Assembly: GCA_035626475.1 (NCBI GenBank)
Contig: DASPNP010000052.1
Location: 1-44,652 of the forward strand
Direction of reading: 5' to 3'
DNA length: 44,652 bases
Source: DASPKT01 sp035626475
Lineage (GTDB): Bacteria; Pseudomonadota; Alphaproteobacteria; Azospirillales; Azospirillaceae
The translations under genes and the position numbers were made by a program. This document shows positions 32,871 through 40,351 of this stretch, piece after piece. How positions within the stretch are numbered: the first letter of the stretch is position 1; the number at the start of each line of letters is the position of its first letter. Under the pieces are notes generated by a model, which was not told the DNA's origin, ran no database searches, and saw only the letters and a program-made list of their open reading frames with translations.

Positions 32871-33310
32871 CCCGCGGCTCCCGGCCAGTGCGCCTTCAGC
32901 TCGGCCACCAGGGAGGATATCTCCTCCGCCGTGAGGGCCTGGGCCTTGGTCAGATCAGGCGGGCCGGGCCAGGATGCGTCGGCGAACTGCCTGCCCCGCC
33001 ATTCCCGCATGCCCTCATACCGGGGGATGACGTGGAAATGCACGTCCGGGTCCACCATCATGAGCATCAGGTAGTTGATGCGCTGATAGCCCACGAAGCT
33101 GGTCAGCATGTGCTCCACCGACTGCACCACCGGCTGCAGGCCGGAGAAGGCGCCGGGGCTCACCTGGCCGAAGGCCGTCACCGGGTCGCGGCAAACCAGC
33201 ACGAGGGATCCCAGCGTCACCTGCTGCGGCCGGACCAGCACGCTCCAGGTCGGTGTGCCGGCGACCAGCGAGTCGGGGTAGCCGAATTTCAGCAGCGTGG
33301 GATTGCTCAT
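32867..33310 (-). CDS. HIT-family protein with altered histidine triad
   Basis: A 147-residue histidine-triad protein. The triad region is DPDVHFHVIPRY: His91 and His93 match the last two histidines of the HxHxHxx motif, but the first is Asp89. His91 is the position of the catalytic nucleophile in the family. HIT proteins are nucleotide hydrolases or transferases acting on nucleotide-phosphoryl bonds. It is the first gene of the coupled operon that continues with LptF/LptG. A role in handling CMP/CDP compounds is conceivable but unproven. ATG 33310 starts the conserved part; earlier in-frame codons look non-coding. Confidence 0.87.
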   Translation of the reverse strand: MSNPTLLKFGYPDSLVAGTPTWSVLVRPQQVTLGSLVLVCRDPVTAFGQVSPGAFSGLQPVVQSVEHMLTSFVGYQRINYLMLMMVDPDVHFHVIPRYEGMREWRGRQFADASWPGPPDLTKAQALTAEEISSLVAELKAHWPGAAG

Positions 33311-33464
33311 CTGACCGCCCAAAAGATGTAACTGGCCGCCCCTCCGCCACGATCGATAGGATGTGACGCGAGGCACAGCGGTAAGCCATAATTCGGCCTA
33401 GTGTAGAAGATAGAAGGCTGTATCAGCAAACCGCCGCCGCGTCATCCCATCCCGACTGAAGATC

Positions 33465-34001
33465 ATGCGAACCCTCCCCACCATCGCCCTGCTGCTGGCG
33501 CTCGCCGCGCCGGCCGCCGCCCAGACTGCCGAGAGCGCCGCCAACGCCGCCGTGACGCCCGCCATCGGCGCGCCCGTGTCCGCCGCCGTGGCGCCGCCCT
33601 CGATGCCGGAGGACGCCTGCGTCGGCGATGGCCAGGTACGCCTGCGCCTGGAACTCGGCGGCGTCCGCTCCAGCAAGGGCCAGCTGGTCGTCACCGTCTA
33701 TCCCGACGACGAGAAGCGCTTCCTGGCGAAGGGCGGCAAGGTCGCCCGCGTCCGCGTGCTGGCCTCCGCGCCGGCCACGGTCGCCTGCGTGCCGGTACCC
33801 GCCTCGGGCAAGTACGCCATCGCCGTCTACCATGACGAGAACGACAACCGTAAGTTCGACCGGACCATGGTCGGCCTGCCGGCGGAAGGCTACGGCTTCT
33901 CCAACGATGCCGAGACCACCCTGGGCCTGCCGAAGTTCGAAGCCGTCCTCTTCGCCGCCGACAAGGGCGAAAATAAGCTCTCGATCAGGATGAAGTACTG
34001 A
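33465..34001 (+). CDS. DUF2141 periplasmic protein
   Basis: A 178-residue protein with a signal peptide (MRTLPTIALLLALAAPAAAQ, residues 1-20), an Ala/Pro-rich spacer and a beta-rich DUF2141 domain (about 50-175): LVVTVYPDDEKRFLA, YAIAVYHDENDNRKFDRTM and LPAEGYGFSND are its hallmark segments, with DENDNRKFD looking like a calcium- or metal-binding loop. Its function is unknown. It is divergent from the HIT-Lpt operon. DUF2141 proteins recur next to lipid and carotenoid genes, so a link to envelope lipids is plausible. Confidence 0.9.
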   Translation: MRTLPTIALLLALAAPAAAQTAESAANAAVTPAIGAPVSAAVAPPSMPEDACVGDGQVRLRLELGGVRSSKGQLVVTVYPDDEKRFLAKGGKVARVRVLASAPATVACVPVPASGKYAIAVYHDENDNRKFDRTMVGLPAEGYGFSNDAETTLGLPKFEAVLFAADKGENKLSIRMKY

Positions 34002-34018
34002 GCATAAGTGGTTGATTT

Positions 34019-34099
34019 GTAGGTCGCATGGAGCCGCAGGCGTAATGCGACGTGCTCCGGCGAGGTGTCGCATTGCGTCTCCGCCTCCATGCGATCTAT
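34019..34099. repeat. Inner part of the composite palindromic repeat, copy 3
   Basis: An 81-bp hairpin element with arms 34019-34051 (begins GTAGGTCGCATGGAG) and 34065-34099 (ends CCTCCATGCGATCTA). It matches only the inner hairpin of the composite repeats at 1731-1942 and 5334-5544; the outer CCGGG arms are absent. It lies between the convergent DUF2141 and phosphoesterase genes. Confidence 0.85.
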
Positions 34100-34106
34100 G
34101 GTGCCT

Positions 34107-35051
34107 TCAGGCGCCCACCCGCACCGAATAGCGCCCCGCCTCCACGAACCCGCCCGCTTCCGTCAGCGCCCGGGCGGTGACCCCCAGGCGCCAGCCCTCG
34201 CCCTCCCGCTCCACCTCGTAGAGATGCCACCGCGCGCCGGCGCCCTTGCTCGACGGCACGGCGGAGGCGGACGGCACGCACAGGGCCGGGATCGTGCCGG
34301 CCGGCGTGCGCAGCACCGACAGGCGGGAGACATGGGTATGGCCGTGCAGCACCAGCTCCGCCCCCACCCGCGCGATCATTTCCTGGAAGGCCTTGCGGTC
34401 GGACAGCGACTTGCGCTCGCCGGCATGCTTCAGGCCCCATTCCGTCTCGACCGGCGGGTGGTGCAGCATCACCACGCGGAACAGGCCCCGGCGGCCGAGG
34501 TCGGCCAGGGCGGTCTCGGTCCGCTCCAGCTGGGACGCGCCCAGCCGGCCGTTCGCCAGGAGCGGCGGGGTCGGCACGGCGGTGGACAGCCCGACGAAGG
34601 CCACCGGCCCGCGCACCCGCACCGCCGGGAACAGCGAGTCGACATCGTCGGCCGGGCTGGCGTCGCCTGCGCTGCCGTCGCCCGCCATCCAGTCGCGCCA
34701 CAGCCCCATGCCCTCGGCCCAGGGGAAGACGACAGTGGCGTCGTGGTTGCCGGGGATCAGCGTGACGTCTTCCGGCGCGCCCACGATCGCCAGCCAATCC
34801 CGCGCCCGCTCGAACTCGTCGGGCAGGGCGATGTTCACCAGATCACCCGTCACCACCCGATGATCGGGCGCCGCCGCCGCGATGTCCGCCAGCAGGGCCT
34901 GCAGCACCTCCGGCCGGTGGATGCGGTGGCGCTTCTTGCGCCAGGACATGTAGCCCAGCACCCGCTTGGACGCGAGCAGCCGCAGCGGCGGGCGCCTGGG
35001 GTCCAGCGGCAGATGCGGGTCGGAGAGATGGGCGAAGCGGAACGCGGGCAT
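34107..35051 (-). CDS. Calcineurin-like metallophosphoesterase
   Basis: A 314-residue cytoplasmic-looking phosphoesterase with all metal-binding motifs: LSDPHL (Asp11, His13), VTGDLVN, PGNHD, MLHHPP and LHGHTH. It resembles the class III cyclase-phosphodiesterase/LpxH-like branch. The substrate is unknown. It is divergent from the CDP-alcohol phosphotransferase-kinase-NTase operon, so it could hydrolyse a phospholipid intermediate or a nucleotide-diphosphate compound of that pathway. ATG 35051 is the natural start. Confidence 0.9.
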   Translation of the reverse strand: MPAFRFAHLSDPHLPLDPRRPPLRLLASKRVLGYMSWRKKRHRIHRPEVLQALLADIAAAAPDHRVVTGDLVNIALPDEFERARDWLAIVGAPEDVTLIPGNHDATVVFPWAEGMGLWRDWMAGDGSAGDASPADDVDSLFPAVRVRGPVAFVGLSTAVPTPPLLANGRLGASQLERTETALADLGRRGLFRVVMLHHPPVETEWGLKHAGERKSLSDRKAFQEMIARVGAELVLHGHTHVSRLSVLRTPAGTIPALCVPSASAVPSSKGAGARWHLYEVEREGEGWRLGVTARALTEAGGFVEAGRYSVRVGA

Positions 35052-35093
35052 GGGATGCGGTCGCGGTAATGGTGCGTAAGGGCGGCTGCCTGT

Positions 35094-36284
35094 ATGAAAG
35101 CGGTACCGCATCGGATTCACAAAGGCTTGGCGGAAAGCGTGAGCGCTGTCGAGAACAACATGCCGGTTAAGCCGGCCGCGCGCATCCTGGGCGATGGCCC
35201 GGCGCGCCTCTGGGGCATGGCGCCGGCCGAACGGCTGCGCCGCTCGCTGGTCCGCGCCGGGCTGACGGACGTCGCCGCCTGGACCGGCACGGCGCCGGCC
35301 GGCCCCGCCCTGCTGCTGCGCGGCGACTTCGTCTATGACGAGGTGCTGGTGAAGGATCTGGCGGCCAGCCCCGCCACGCTGCTGACCGACCCGCTGACGG
35401 GCCTCGTCGTCGCCGGCCATGTCGCGGCCGAGGACGTGCCGGCGCTGGTGGAGGCCATCGGCAAGGCGCCGGGCGATCTCGCCCATCGCTGCCGCGTCGT
35501 CGGCCCGGGGGAGCTCAGCTCCACCTACAATAATGCGCTTCGCAAGCGCGAGGCGCCCTATCTGCTGCTGCTGACGCCGGAGAACGCGCCCGATCTCGAG
35601 AAGCGCATGTTCGCGGGCTCCTACAAGGGCGTGACCGACCTGGTCACCAAGCATGTCTGGCCCCTGCCCGCTCGTTACGTCACGAAGGTTTGCGCCGTGC
35701 TGGGCATCAGCCCCAACATGGTGACCCTCGCCAGCTTCCTGCTGGTGCTGGCGGCCTTCTGGCTGTTCCTGCAGGGCCAGTTCATCCCCGGCCTGATCTG
35801 CGCCTGGGGCATGACCTTCCTGGACACGGTCGACGGCAAGCTGGCGCGGGTGACGCTGACCAGCAGCAAGTGGGGCAACGTCTTCGACCATGGCACCGAC
35901 CTGATCCACCCGCCCTTCTGGTGGTGGGCCTGGGTGGCGGGCCTCTCGGCCGTGGGCATGGAGCTGGAGCACCCCTGGCTGGTGCTGGCGATCGTGCTGG
36001 GCGGCTACGTGCTGCAGCGGGTGCAGGAGGGCATGTTCATCGCCCTCTTCAAGATCGAGATGCACATCTGGCGGCCCTTCGACAGCTGGTTCCGCCTGAT
36101 CACCGCGCGCCGCAACCCGAACCTGCTGATCCTGACCGTCGCCGCCCTGCTAGGCCGGCCGGATGTCGGCATGGAGGCGGTGGCGGTGTGGACGCTGCTC
36201 TGCTTCCTGGTGCATGGCTGGCAGATCGTCCAGGCGGCGGCGGCCAAGCGCCACGGCCCCATCGAGAGCTGGCTGAAGAAGTGA
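35094..36284 (+). CDS. CDP-alcohol phosphotransferase with degenerate NTase-like N-domain (CpgC-like)
   Basis: A 396-residue paralogue of the protein at 29285-30514. The membrane catalytic half has the full motif DTVDGKLAR...G...DHGTD (residues 244-272). The N-terminal half resembles a nucleotidyltransferase (GMAPAERLRRSLVRAG, LLLRGDFVYDEVLV) but lacks the glycine-rich loop. ATG 35094 has AAGGGCGG upstream, yet the first 15 codons are AT-ending and atypical, so GTG 35139 or ATG 35160 may be the true start. The stop overlaps the next gene as GTGA. With the following lipid kinase and NTase it forms a three-gene unit resembling, from memory, the Caulobacter cpg genes that build ceramide phosphoglycerate head groups. 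Confidence 0.87.
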   Translation: MKAVPHRIHKGLAESVSAVENNMPVKPAARILGDGPARLWGMAPAERLRRSLVRAGLTDVAAWTGTAPAGPALLLRGDFVYDEVLVKDLAASPATLLTDPLTGLVVAGHVAAEDVPALVEAIGKAPGDLAHRCRVVGPGELSSTYNNALRKREAPYLLLLTPENAPDLEKRMFAGSYKGVTDLVTKHVWPLPARYVTKVCAVLGISPNMVTLASFLLVLAAFWLFLQGQFIPGLICAWGMTFLDTVDGKLARVTLTSSKWGNVFDHGTDLIHPPFWWWAWVAGLSAVGMELEHPWLVLAIVLGGYVLQRVQEGMFIALFKIEMHIWRPFDSWFRLITARRNPNLLILTVAALLGRPDVGMEAVAVWTLLCFLVHGWQIVQAAAAKRHGPIESWLKK

Positions 36285-37240
36285 TCCGGCTGGGACTCAT
36301 TCGGAACCCCCGCAGCACGCGCAACAAGCACGGGGGCGGCGATTTCCGCGTGCTGGCGGCGCAGCTGCTGGGCCTGTTCTATGCCGAGCCGGCGACGCCG
36401 GAGGAGTTGGCGGAGACGCTGGCCGACTTCGCCCGGCACGAGGTCGGCATCATCGCCATCGACGGTGGCGACGGCACGGTGCGCGAGGTGCTGACCGCCC
36501 TGCCCGGCGCCTATGGCGACGATCTGCCGGCGCTGACCATCATCGCCTCTGGCAAGACCAACCTCATCGCCGCAGATGTCGGCACGCCCGGCCATGGGCC
36601 CAGGGCGATCGCCCGGCTGGTGGATGCGGCGCGGCAGGGCAAGCTCGGCTCGCGCATCCACCGCCGGCCGGTGCTGGAGGCCACCTGGCCCGGCGGGTCG
36701 CGTCCGCCGGTCACCGGCATGTTCCTGGGCGCCGGCGCCTTCACCCGCGGCACGGCCCTGGCCCAGACCGAGGTGCATGCCAAGGGCGTCAACCATGGCC
36801 CGGCCGTGGCGCTGACCATCGCCACCGTCATGGCCCGGGTGCTGCGCGGCAACGATGCCGATGGCTGGCTTACGGGCGAGCCGATGCGCCTGTCGAAGGA
36901 CGGCGCGGAGGACCCCGGAAATCCGCGCTTCCTGATGCTGGCGACGACGCTGCAGCGGCTGGTCCTGGGCATCTGGCCCTTCTGGGGCGGCGGGGCCGAG
37001 CCGATCCGCTGGCTGGACATCGAGGCGCACCCCAGGCGCCTCGCCCGCGCCCTGCTGCCGGTCATGCGCGGCAAGCCACGTCCCTGGATGGAGGCGGGCG
37101 GCTACCGCAGCGGCACCTGCGCGACGCTGGACATGACCCTGCGGGGCGACTTCATCATGGACGGCGAGGTCTTCTCGCCCGGGCCAGGCGGCACGGTGCG
37201 CCTGACCGCCGCCCGCACCGTCGATTTCGTGATCCCCTGA
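36281..37240 (+). CDS. cpgB: DAGK-family lipid kinase, probable ceramide kinase (CpgB-like)
   Basis: A 319-residue soluble kinase with a diacylglycerol/sphingosine-kinase catalytic domain. IRNPRSTRNKHGGG is at the N-terminus, the nucleotide motif is AIDGGDGTVREVL (GGDGT at residues 62-66), and SGKTNLIAADVG and GDFIMDGEVF complete the fold. In Caulobacter a distinct bacterial ceramide kinase, CpgB, belongs to this superfamily and acts on the way to ceramide diphosphoglycerate; the locus context makes that the best guess here. It could instead phosphorylate diacylglycerol. The start GTG 36281 overlaps the preceding stop (GTGA) and the next gene follows after one base. Confidence 0.83.
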   Translation: MIRLGLIRNPRSTRNKHGGGDFRVLAAQLLGLFYAEPATPEELAETLADFARHEVGIIAIDGGDGTVREVLTALPGAYGDDLPALTIIASGKTNLIAADVGTPGHGPRAIARLVDAARQGKLGSRIHRRPVLEATWPGGSRPPVTGMFLGAGAFTRGTALAQTEVHAKGVNHGPAVALTIATVMARVLRGNDADGWLTGEPMRLSKDGAEDPGNPRFLMLATTLQRLVLGIWPFWGGGAEPIRWLDIEAHPRRLARALLPVMRGKPRPWMEAGGYRSGTCATLDMTLRGDFIMDGEVFSPGPGGTVRLTAARTVDFVIP

Positions 37241-37241
37241 C

Positions 37242-38183
37242 ATGCCGACGCTGACCGACCTGATCGCCGAGGAACTGGCCCGGCCGATGATGCCGGAGGC
37301 GGTGGCCGTGGCCGAGGCGATCCGCGCCCGGCACGGCCCCAGCGTCGCGGCGGTGCTGTTCTACGGCTCGGTCCTGCGCACCCGCGACCTCGACGGCATC
37401 CTGGACTTCTACGTGCTGGTGGACAGCCTGCCGGCCTATCACGACCACGCGCTGGCCGCGGCCGCCAACCAGGCACTGCCGCCCAACGTGGCCTATTGGG
37501 AGGTGCCGGTGGCCCAAGGCGCTGCTGTGCGCACGATGCGCGCCAAGGTCGCCATCATGACCCGCGCCCAGTTCCGCCGCGCCGTCTCGCCCGCCAGCCT
37601 GGACACCACCATCTGGGCCCGCTTCGCCCAGCCGGCCGGCCTGGTCTGCTACCGTGACGAAAGCGTGCGCGCCTGGGCCGCCGAGTCGGTCGCCGCCGCC
37701 GTCGCCACCGCGGCGACCTGGGCGGTGCGGCTGGGGCCCGAGCGCGGCGCGGCGCTGGAGTTCTGGACCGCGCTATTCCGCCAGACCTACGCGGCCGAGC
37801 TGCGCGCCGAGCGGGCCGAGCGCCCCAGCCACATCGTCGACACCGACCCCGCCCGTTACGACGCGCTGTTCCGCCCCGCCCTCGCCGCCGCCGGCATCGC
37901 CTTCAATGAGGCGGATGGGACCATCATCCCGGCGGTGACGGCGGAGGACCGCGCCCGCGCCATCAAGGGCTGGGCCGTGCGGCGGCGGCTCGGCAAGGCG
38001 CTGAACGTCGCCCGCCTGATGAAGGCCGCCTTCACCTTCCAGGGCGGCGTCGACTATCTCGCCTGGAAGGTGGAGCGCCACAGCGGCGTGAAGGTGGAGC
38101 TCACCCCCTGGCAGCGCCGCCACCCGATCCTGGCCTCGCCGCTGATCCTGTGGCGGCTGCGAAAACAGGGGGCGGTGCGGTAG
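37242..38183 (+). CDS. Tam41-like nucleotidyltransferase (possible CpgA-like)
   Basis: A 313-residue protein whose N-terminal part has the signature of Tam41-type CDP-lipid synthases: LFYGSVLRTRDLDG (residues 39-52) followed by ILDFYVLVDSLPAYH with Asp55 and probably Asp61 as metal ligands. Tam41 makes CDP-diacylglycerol from phosphatidic acid in mitochondria. The C-terminal half is helical, without clear membrane spans. It lies directly after the lipid kinase, which would supply a lipid phosphate, and with a CDP-alcohol phosphotransferase in the same operon. A CDP-ceramide or CDP-diacylglycerol synthase role is therefore reasonable, though inferred. Confidence 0.75.
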   Translation: MPTLTDLIAEELARPMMPEAVAVAEAIRARHGPSVAAVLFYGSVLRTRDLDGILDFYVLVDSLPAYHDHALAAAANQALPPNVAYWEVPVAQGAAVRTMRAKVAIMTRAQFRRAVSPASLDTTIWARFAQPAGLVCYRDESVRAWAAESVAAAVATAATWAVRLGPERGAALEFWTALFRQTYAAELRAERAERPSHIVDTDPARYDALFRPALAAAGIAFNEADGTIIPAVTAEDRARAIKGWAVRRRLGKALNVARLMKAAFTFQGGVDYLAWKVERHSGVKVELTPWQRRHPILASPLILWRLRKQGAVR

Positions 38184-38567
38184 TCAGTCCGCGAGATGCG
38201 CCGTCTGCGCCGCCACGGACTTGGTGAGCGCCGTCTCGACGTCGCCCGTGTGCTTGGTCTCTGCCGGCTCCACCAGCATGAGCCAGCACTCCTCCGGGGC
38301 GTAGGGCTGGTGCTCCACGCCCCGGGGCACGACGTGGAAGTCTCCGGCCCTCAGCACCACCTCGCCGCCGTCGCGGTAGCGGATGTGGAGCGTGCCGCGC
38401 TGGACGATGAAGAGTTCGTCCTCGCCGGCATGATCGTGCCAGACGAACTCGCCCTTAACCTTGGCGAGCTTGACGTACTGGCCGTTCATGGACGCCACCA
38501 CGCGCGGCGACCAGTGCTCGGTCACCTCGGCGAACTCGCGCTCCAGATTGCCGACCGTGCGTTCCAT
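38184..38567 (-). CDS. Cupin-2 domain protein
   Basis: A 127-residue single-cupin protein. Motif 1 is GEFVWHDHAGEDELF with metal ligands His44, His46 and Glu51; motif 2 is GDFHVVPRGVEH with His86. It is a small metal-binding beta-barrel of unknown function, cytoplasmic. The gene abuts the end of the Tam41-like gene convergently and is expressed separately from the serine palmitoyltransferase operon, which ends at a terminator upstream of it. Confidence 0.92.
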   Translation of the reverse strand: MERTVGNLEREFAEVTEHWSPRVVASMNGQYVKLAKVKGEFVWHDHAGEDELFIVQRGTLHIRYRDGGEVVLRAGDFHVVPRGVEHQPYAPEECWLMLVEPAETKHTGDVETALTKSVAAQTAHLAD

Positions 38568-38625
38568 GGCGTCCTCCCGATCTTGTCAGGCGGTGAGCGT
38601 CGCCTCGAAGCGCTTTCACGGCAAA

Positions 38626-38657
38626 CGAAAAGGGCGGCCACCGGGGCCGCCCTTTCG
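38626..38657 (-). terminator. Terminator of the acp-spt operon
   Basis: Read on the minus strand: CGAAAGGGCGGCC, a short loop and GGCCGCCCTTTTCG followed by TTT, giving a 13-bp stem with a single bulged base. It lies about 20 bases past the stop of the serine palmitoyltransferase gene and separates it from the cupin gene. Confidence 0.85.
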
Positions 38658-38677
38658 CACTAGGAAAGGCGTGACGC

Positions 38678-39904
38678 TCAGCCGTTGGCGGCGCGCAGCA
38701 GCACGGGCTCGGGCGCGATGACGCCCAGCTCGCGGCCGATCTGGGTGAACAGCTCGATAGCCGTGTCGATCTGCTGCGTGGTGTGCGCGGCCGACACGCT
38801 CGAGCGCAGCAGCGCCATGCCGTGCGGCGTGGCCGGCGGCAGCGCCAGGTTCAGGTAGAGGCCGCTCTGGACCAGCGCGTTCCAGAACCGGATCGCCACT
38901 TCCTTGGAGCCCAGCTGCACCGACACGATCGGGTTCGCCTCGGGGCCCAGGTTGAAGCCGGCGGCGGTCAGCCCGTCATAGAGGCGGCGGGCGTTGTTCA
39001 TCAGGCGGACGCGCAGGCCCGGCTCCTCCTGCATGCGCTTCAGCGCCTGCAGCGTGGAGGCGATGACCGACGGCGGCAGCGAGGCCGTGAACATGTAGGG
39101 CCGGCAGGCGACGCGCAGGATGTCGAAGTCCGGCAGGTCGGAGACGCAGAAGCCGCCGACGGCGCCCAGGCTCTTGGAGAAGGTGCCGACGATGAAGTCG
39201 CAGTCGGCCTCGACCCCGGCCGCCTCGGCCAGACCCCGGCCGCGCTGGCCCAGCACGCCCATGGAGTGCGCCTCGTCGACCAGCAGGTAGGCGCCGGTCT
39301 CGCGCTTCACCTGGGCAATCTCCTTGATCGGCGCGGTGTCGCCCAGCATCGAGTAAATGCCCTCGACCACGATCAGCTTGTTGCCCGGCTGGTCGGACAG
39401 GCGGCGGATGCGCTTGTACAGGTCGTCGGGGTCGTTGTGGCGGAAGCGCGTCACCGCGGCGACGCCCAGCTTGGCGGCGTCGTAGATGCTGGCGTGGCTG
39501 TCCGCGTCCAGGATCAGATGGTCGTCCTTGCCGACCAGGGTCGACATGATGCCGAGGTTGGCCTGGTAGCCGGTCGTGAAGACCATGCAGGACTTGCGGC
39601 CGTAGAACTCGGCCAGCGCCTGCTCCAGCGCGCCGTGGCCCGTGTAGGTGCCGTTGGCGATGCGCGAGCCGGTGGTGCCGGTGCCCTGCTCGACCAGAGC
39701 CTCGATCGCCTTGTCCACGCAGGACGGGTCGAAGGTCAGGCCGAGATAGTTGTTCGTGCCGAGCAGGATCGTCCGGCGGCCGTTGATGATCCCCTCGGTC
39801 GGAGAGAGGATCCGGTCGAACTGGATCGAGAACGGGTCGTAGCCGACGGCCTTGAGGCCCTCGTAGGCCTCGCGCAGCGGCGCGAATTTAGCCAGTATCG
39901 TCAT
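38678..39904 (-). CDS. spt: Serine palmitoyltransferase
   Basis: A 408-residue PLP enzyme of the alpha-oxoamine synthase family. The PLP lysine is Lys244 in GTFSKSLGAVGG; Asp210 and His213 lie in LVDEAHSMG and His137 in DADSHASI, which stacks on the cofactor. Alpha-oxoamine synthases include KBL, BioF, ALAS and Spt. The directly upstream acyl carrier protein and the CerR- and acyl-ligase-like genes identify it as Spt, condensing serine with a fatty acyl thioester to 3-ketodihydrosphingosine. It is soluble and probably a homodimer, as in other bacterial Spt. It starts 7 bases after the ACP stop and ends at a terminator. Confidence 0.93.
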   Translation of the reverse strand: MTILAKFAPLREAYEGLKAVGYDPFSIQFDRILSPTEGIINGRRTILLGTNNYLGLTFDPSCVDKAIEALVEQGTGTTGSRIANGTYTGHGALEQALAEFYGRKSCMVFTTGYQANLGIMSTLVGKDDHLILDADSHASIYDAAKLGVAAVTRFRHNDPDDLYKRIRRLSDQPGNKLIVVEGIYSMLGDTAPIKEIAQVKRETGAYLLVDEAHSMGVLGQRGRGLAEAAGVEADCDFIVGTFSKSLGAVGGFCVSDLPDFDILRVACRPYMFTASLPPSVIASTLQALKRMQEEPGLRVRLMNNARRLYDGLTAAGFNLGPEANPIVSVQLGSKEVAIRFWNALVQSGLYLNLALPPATPHGMALLRSSVSAAHTTQQIDTAIELFTQIGRELGVIAPEPVLLRAANG

Positions 39905-39911
39905 GATCTGC

Positions 39912-40160
39912 TTACGCCCCTCGAAGTTCCTGGATCGTCCTTGCTAGGTCCCCGACCGTCTCGACTTCCGCGATCTTGTCCAACGGGATGGAGATGTCGA
40001 ACTTGTCCTCGAGTTCCATCACGAAGTTCATCACGGCCAGCGAGTCGAGGCCGAGGTCCCGAACGATGTTTGTATCCGCTGTAATGGTGACCGGAGAGTT
40101 AAGCGTCGGCCCAAGCGTCCGAGCGATCTCGGCAATGATATCGTCAGCGCTAGAAGTCAT
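39912..40160 (-). CDS. acpR: Dedicated acyl carrier protein for sphingolipid synthesis
   Basis: An 82-residue ACP with the phosphopantetheine site LGLDSLAVMNFVMELE (Ser40). It is acidic and four-helical, typical of ACPs. In Caulobacter a special ACP (AcpR) encoded next to spt carries the acyl chain for the Spt reaction, loaded by an acyl-ACP synthetase (AasR). The same pairing is seen here: ACP-spt in one operon and an acyl-AMP ligase nearby. It is first in its operon, preceded by a 191-bp regulatory region. Confidence 0.92.
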   Translation of the reverse strand: MTSSADDIIAEIARTLGPTLNSPVTITADTNIVRDLGLDSLAVMNFVMELEDKFDISIPLDKIAEVETVGDLARTIQELRGA

Positions 40161-40288
40161 TTATCCGTTAAGCCCTGCAATGCACCGGTACCGCGGAGTA
40201 GACGGCCTGCTTATCGCAGCGCAGCAGAGCCGTCACGATTGCGTAAGGTAATTGCAAAAGGCGGGGACGCAAGGGGAAAGCGCTTGCT

Positions 40289-40307
40289 GTAACAATGCGT
40301 AACAATG
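40289..40307. promoter_or_regulatory. Direct repeat upstream of acp-spt, possible operator
   Basis: Two copies of GTAACAATG at 40289-40297 and 40299-40307, ten bases apart start to start, that is one helical turn. They lie in the AT-richer gap between the CerR-like gene and the ACP gene, about 130 bases upstream of the ACP start. The tandem spacing is what a dimeric activator or repressor would bind. Confidence 0.4.
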
Positions 40308-40351
40308 GGTTTATCGCGGCTTTCCGTAGGGTCTTCCCGGCCATCTCGCAG

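Noticed and set aside
38678..39904. The PLP enzyme as 5-aminolevulinate synthase or BioF
   Set aside because: Motifs alone do not exclude it, but the adjacent dedicated ACP and the CerR-, acyl-ligase- and ceramide-synthase-like genes fit serine palmitoyltransferase.
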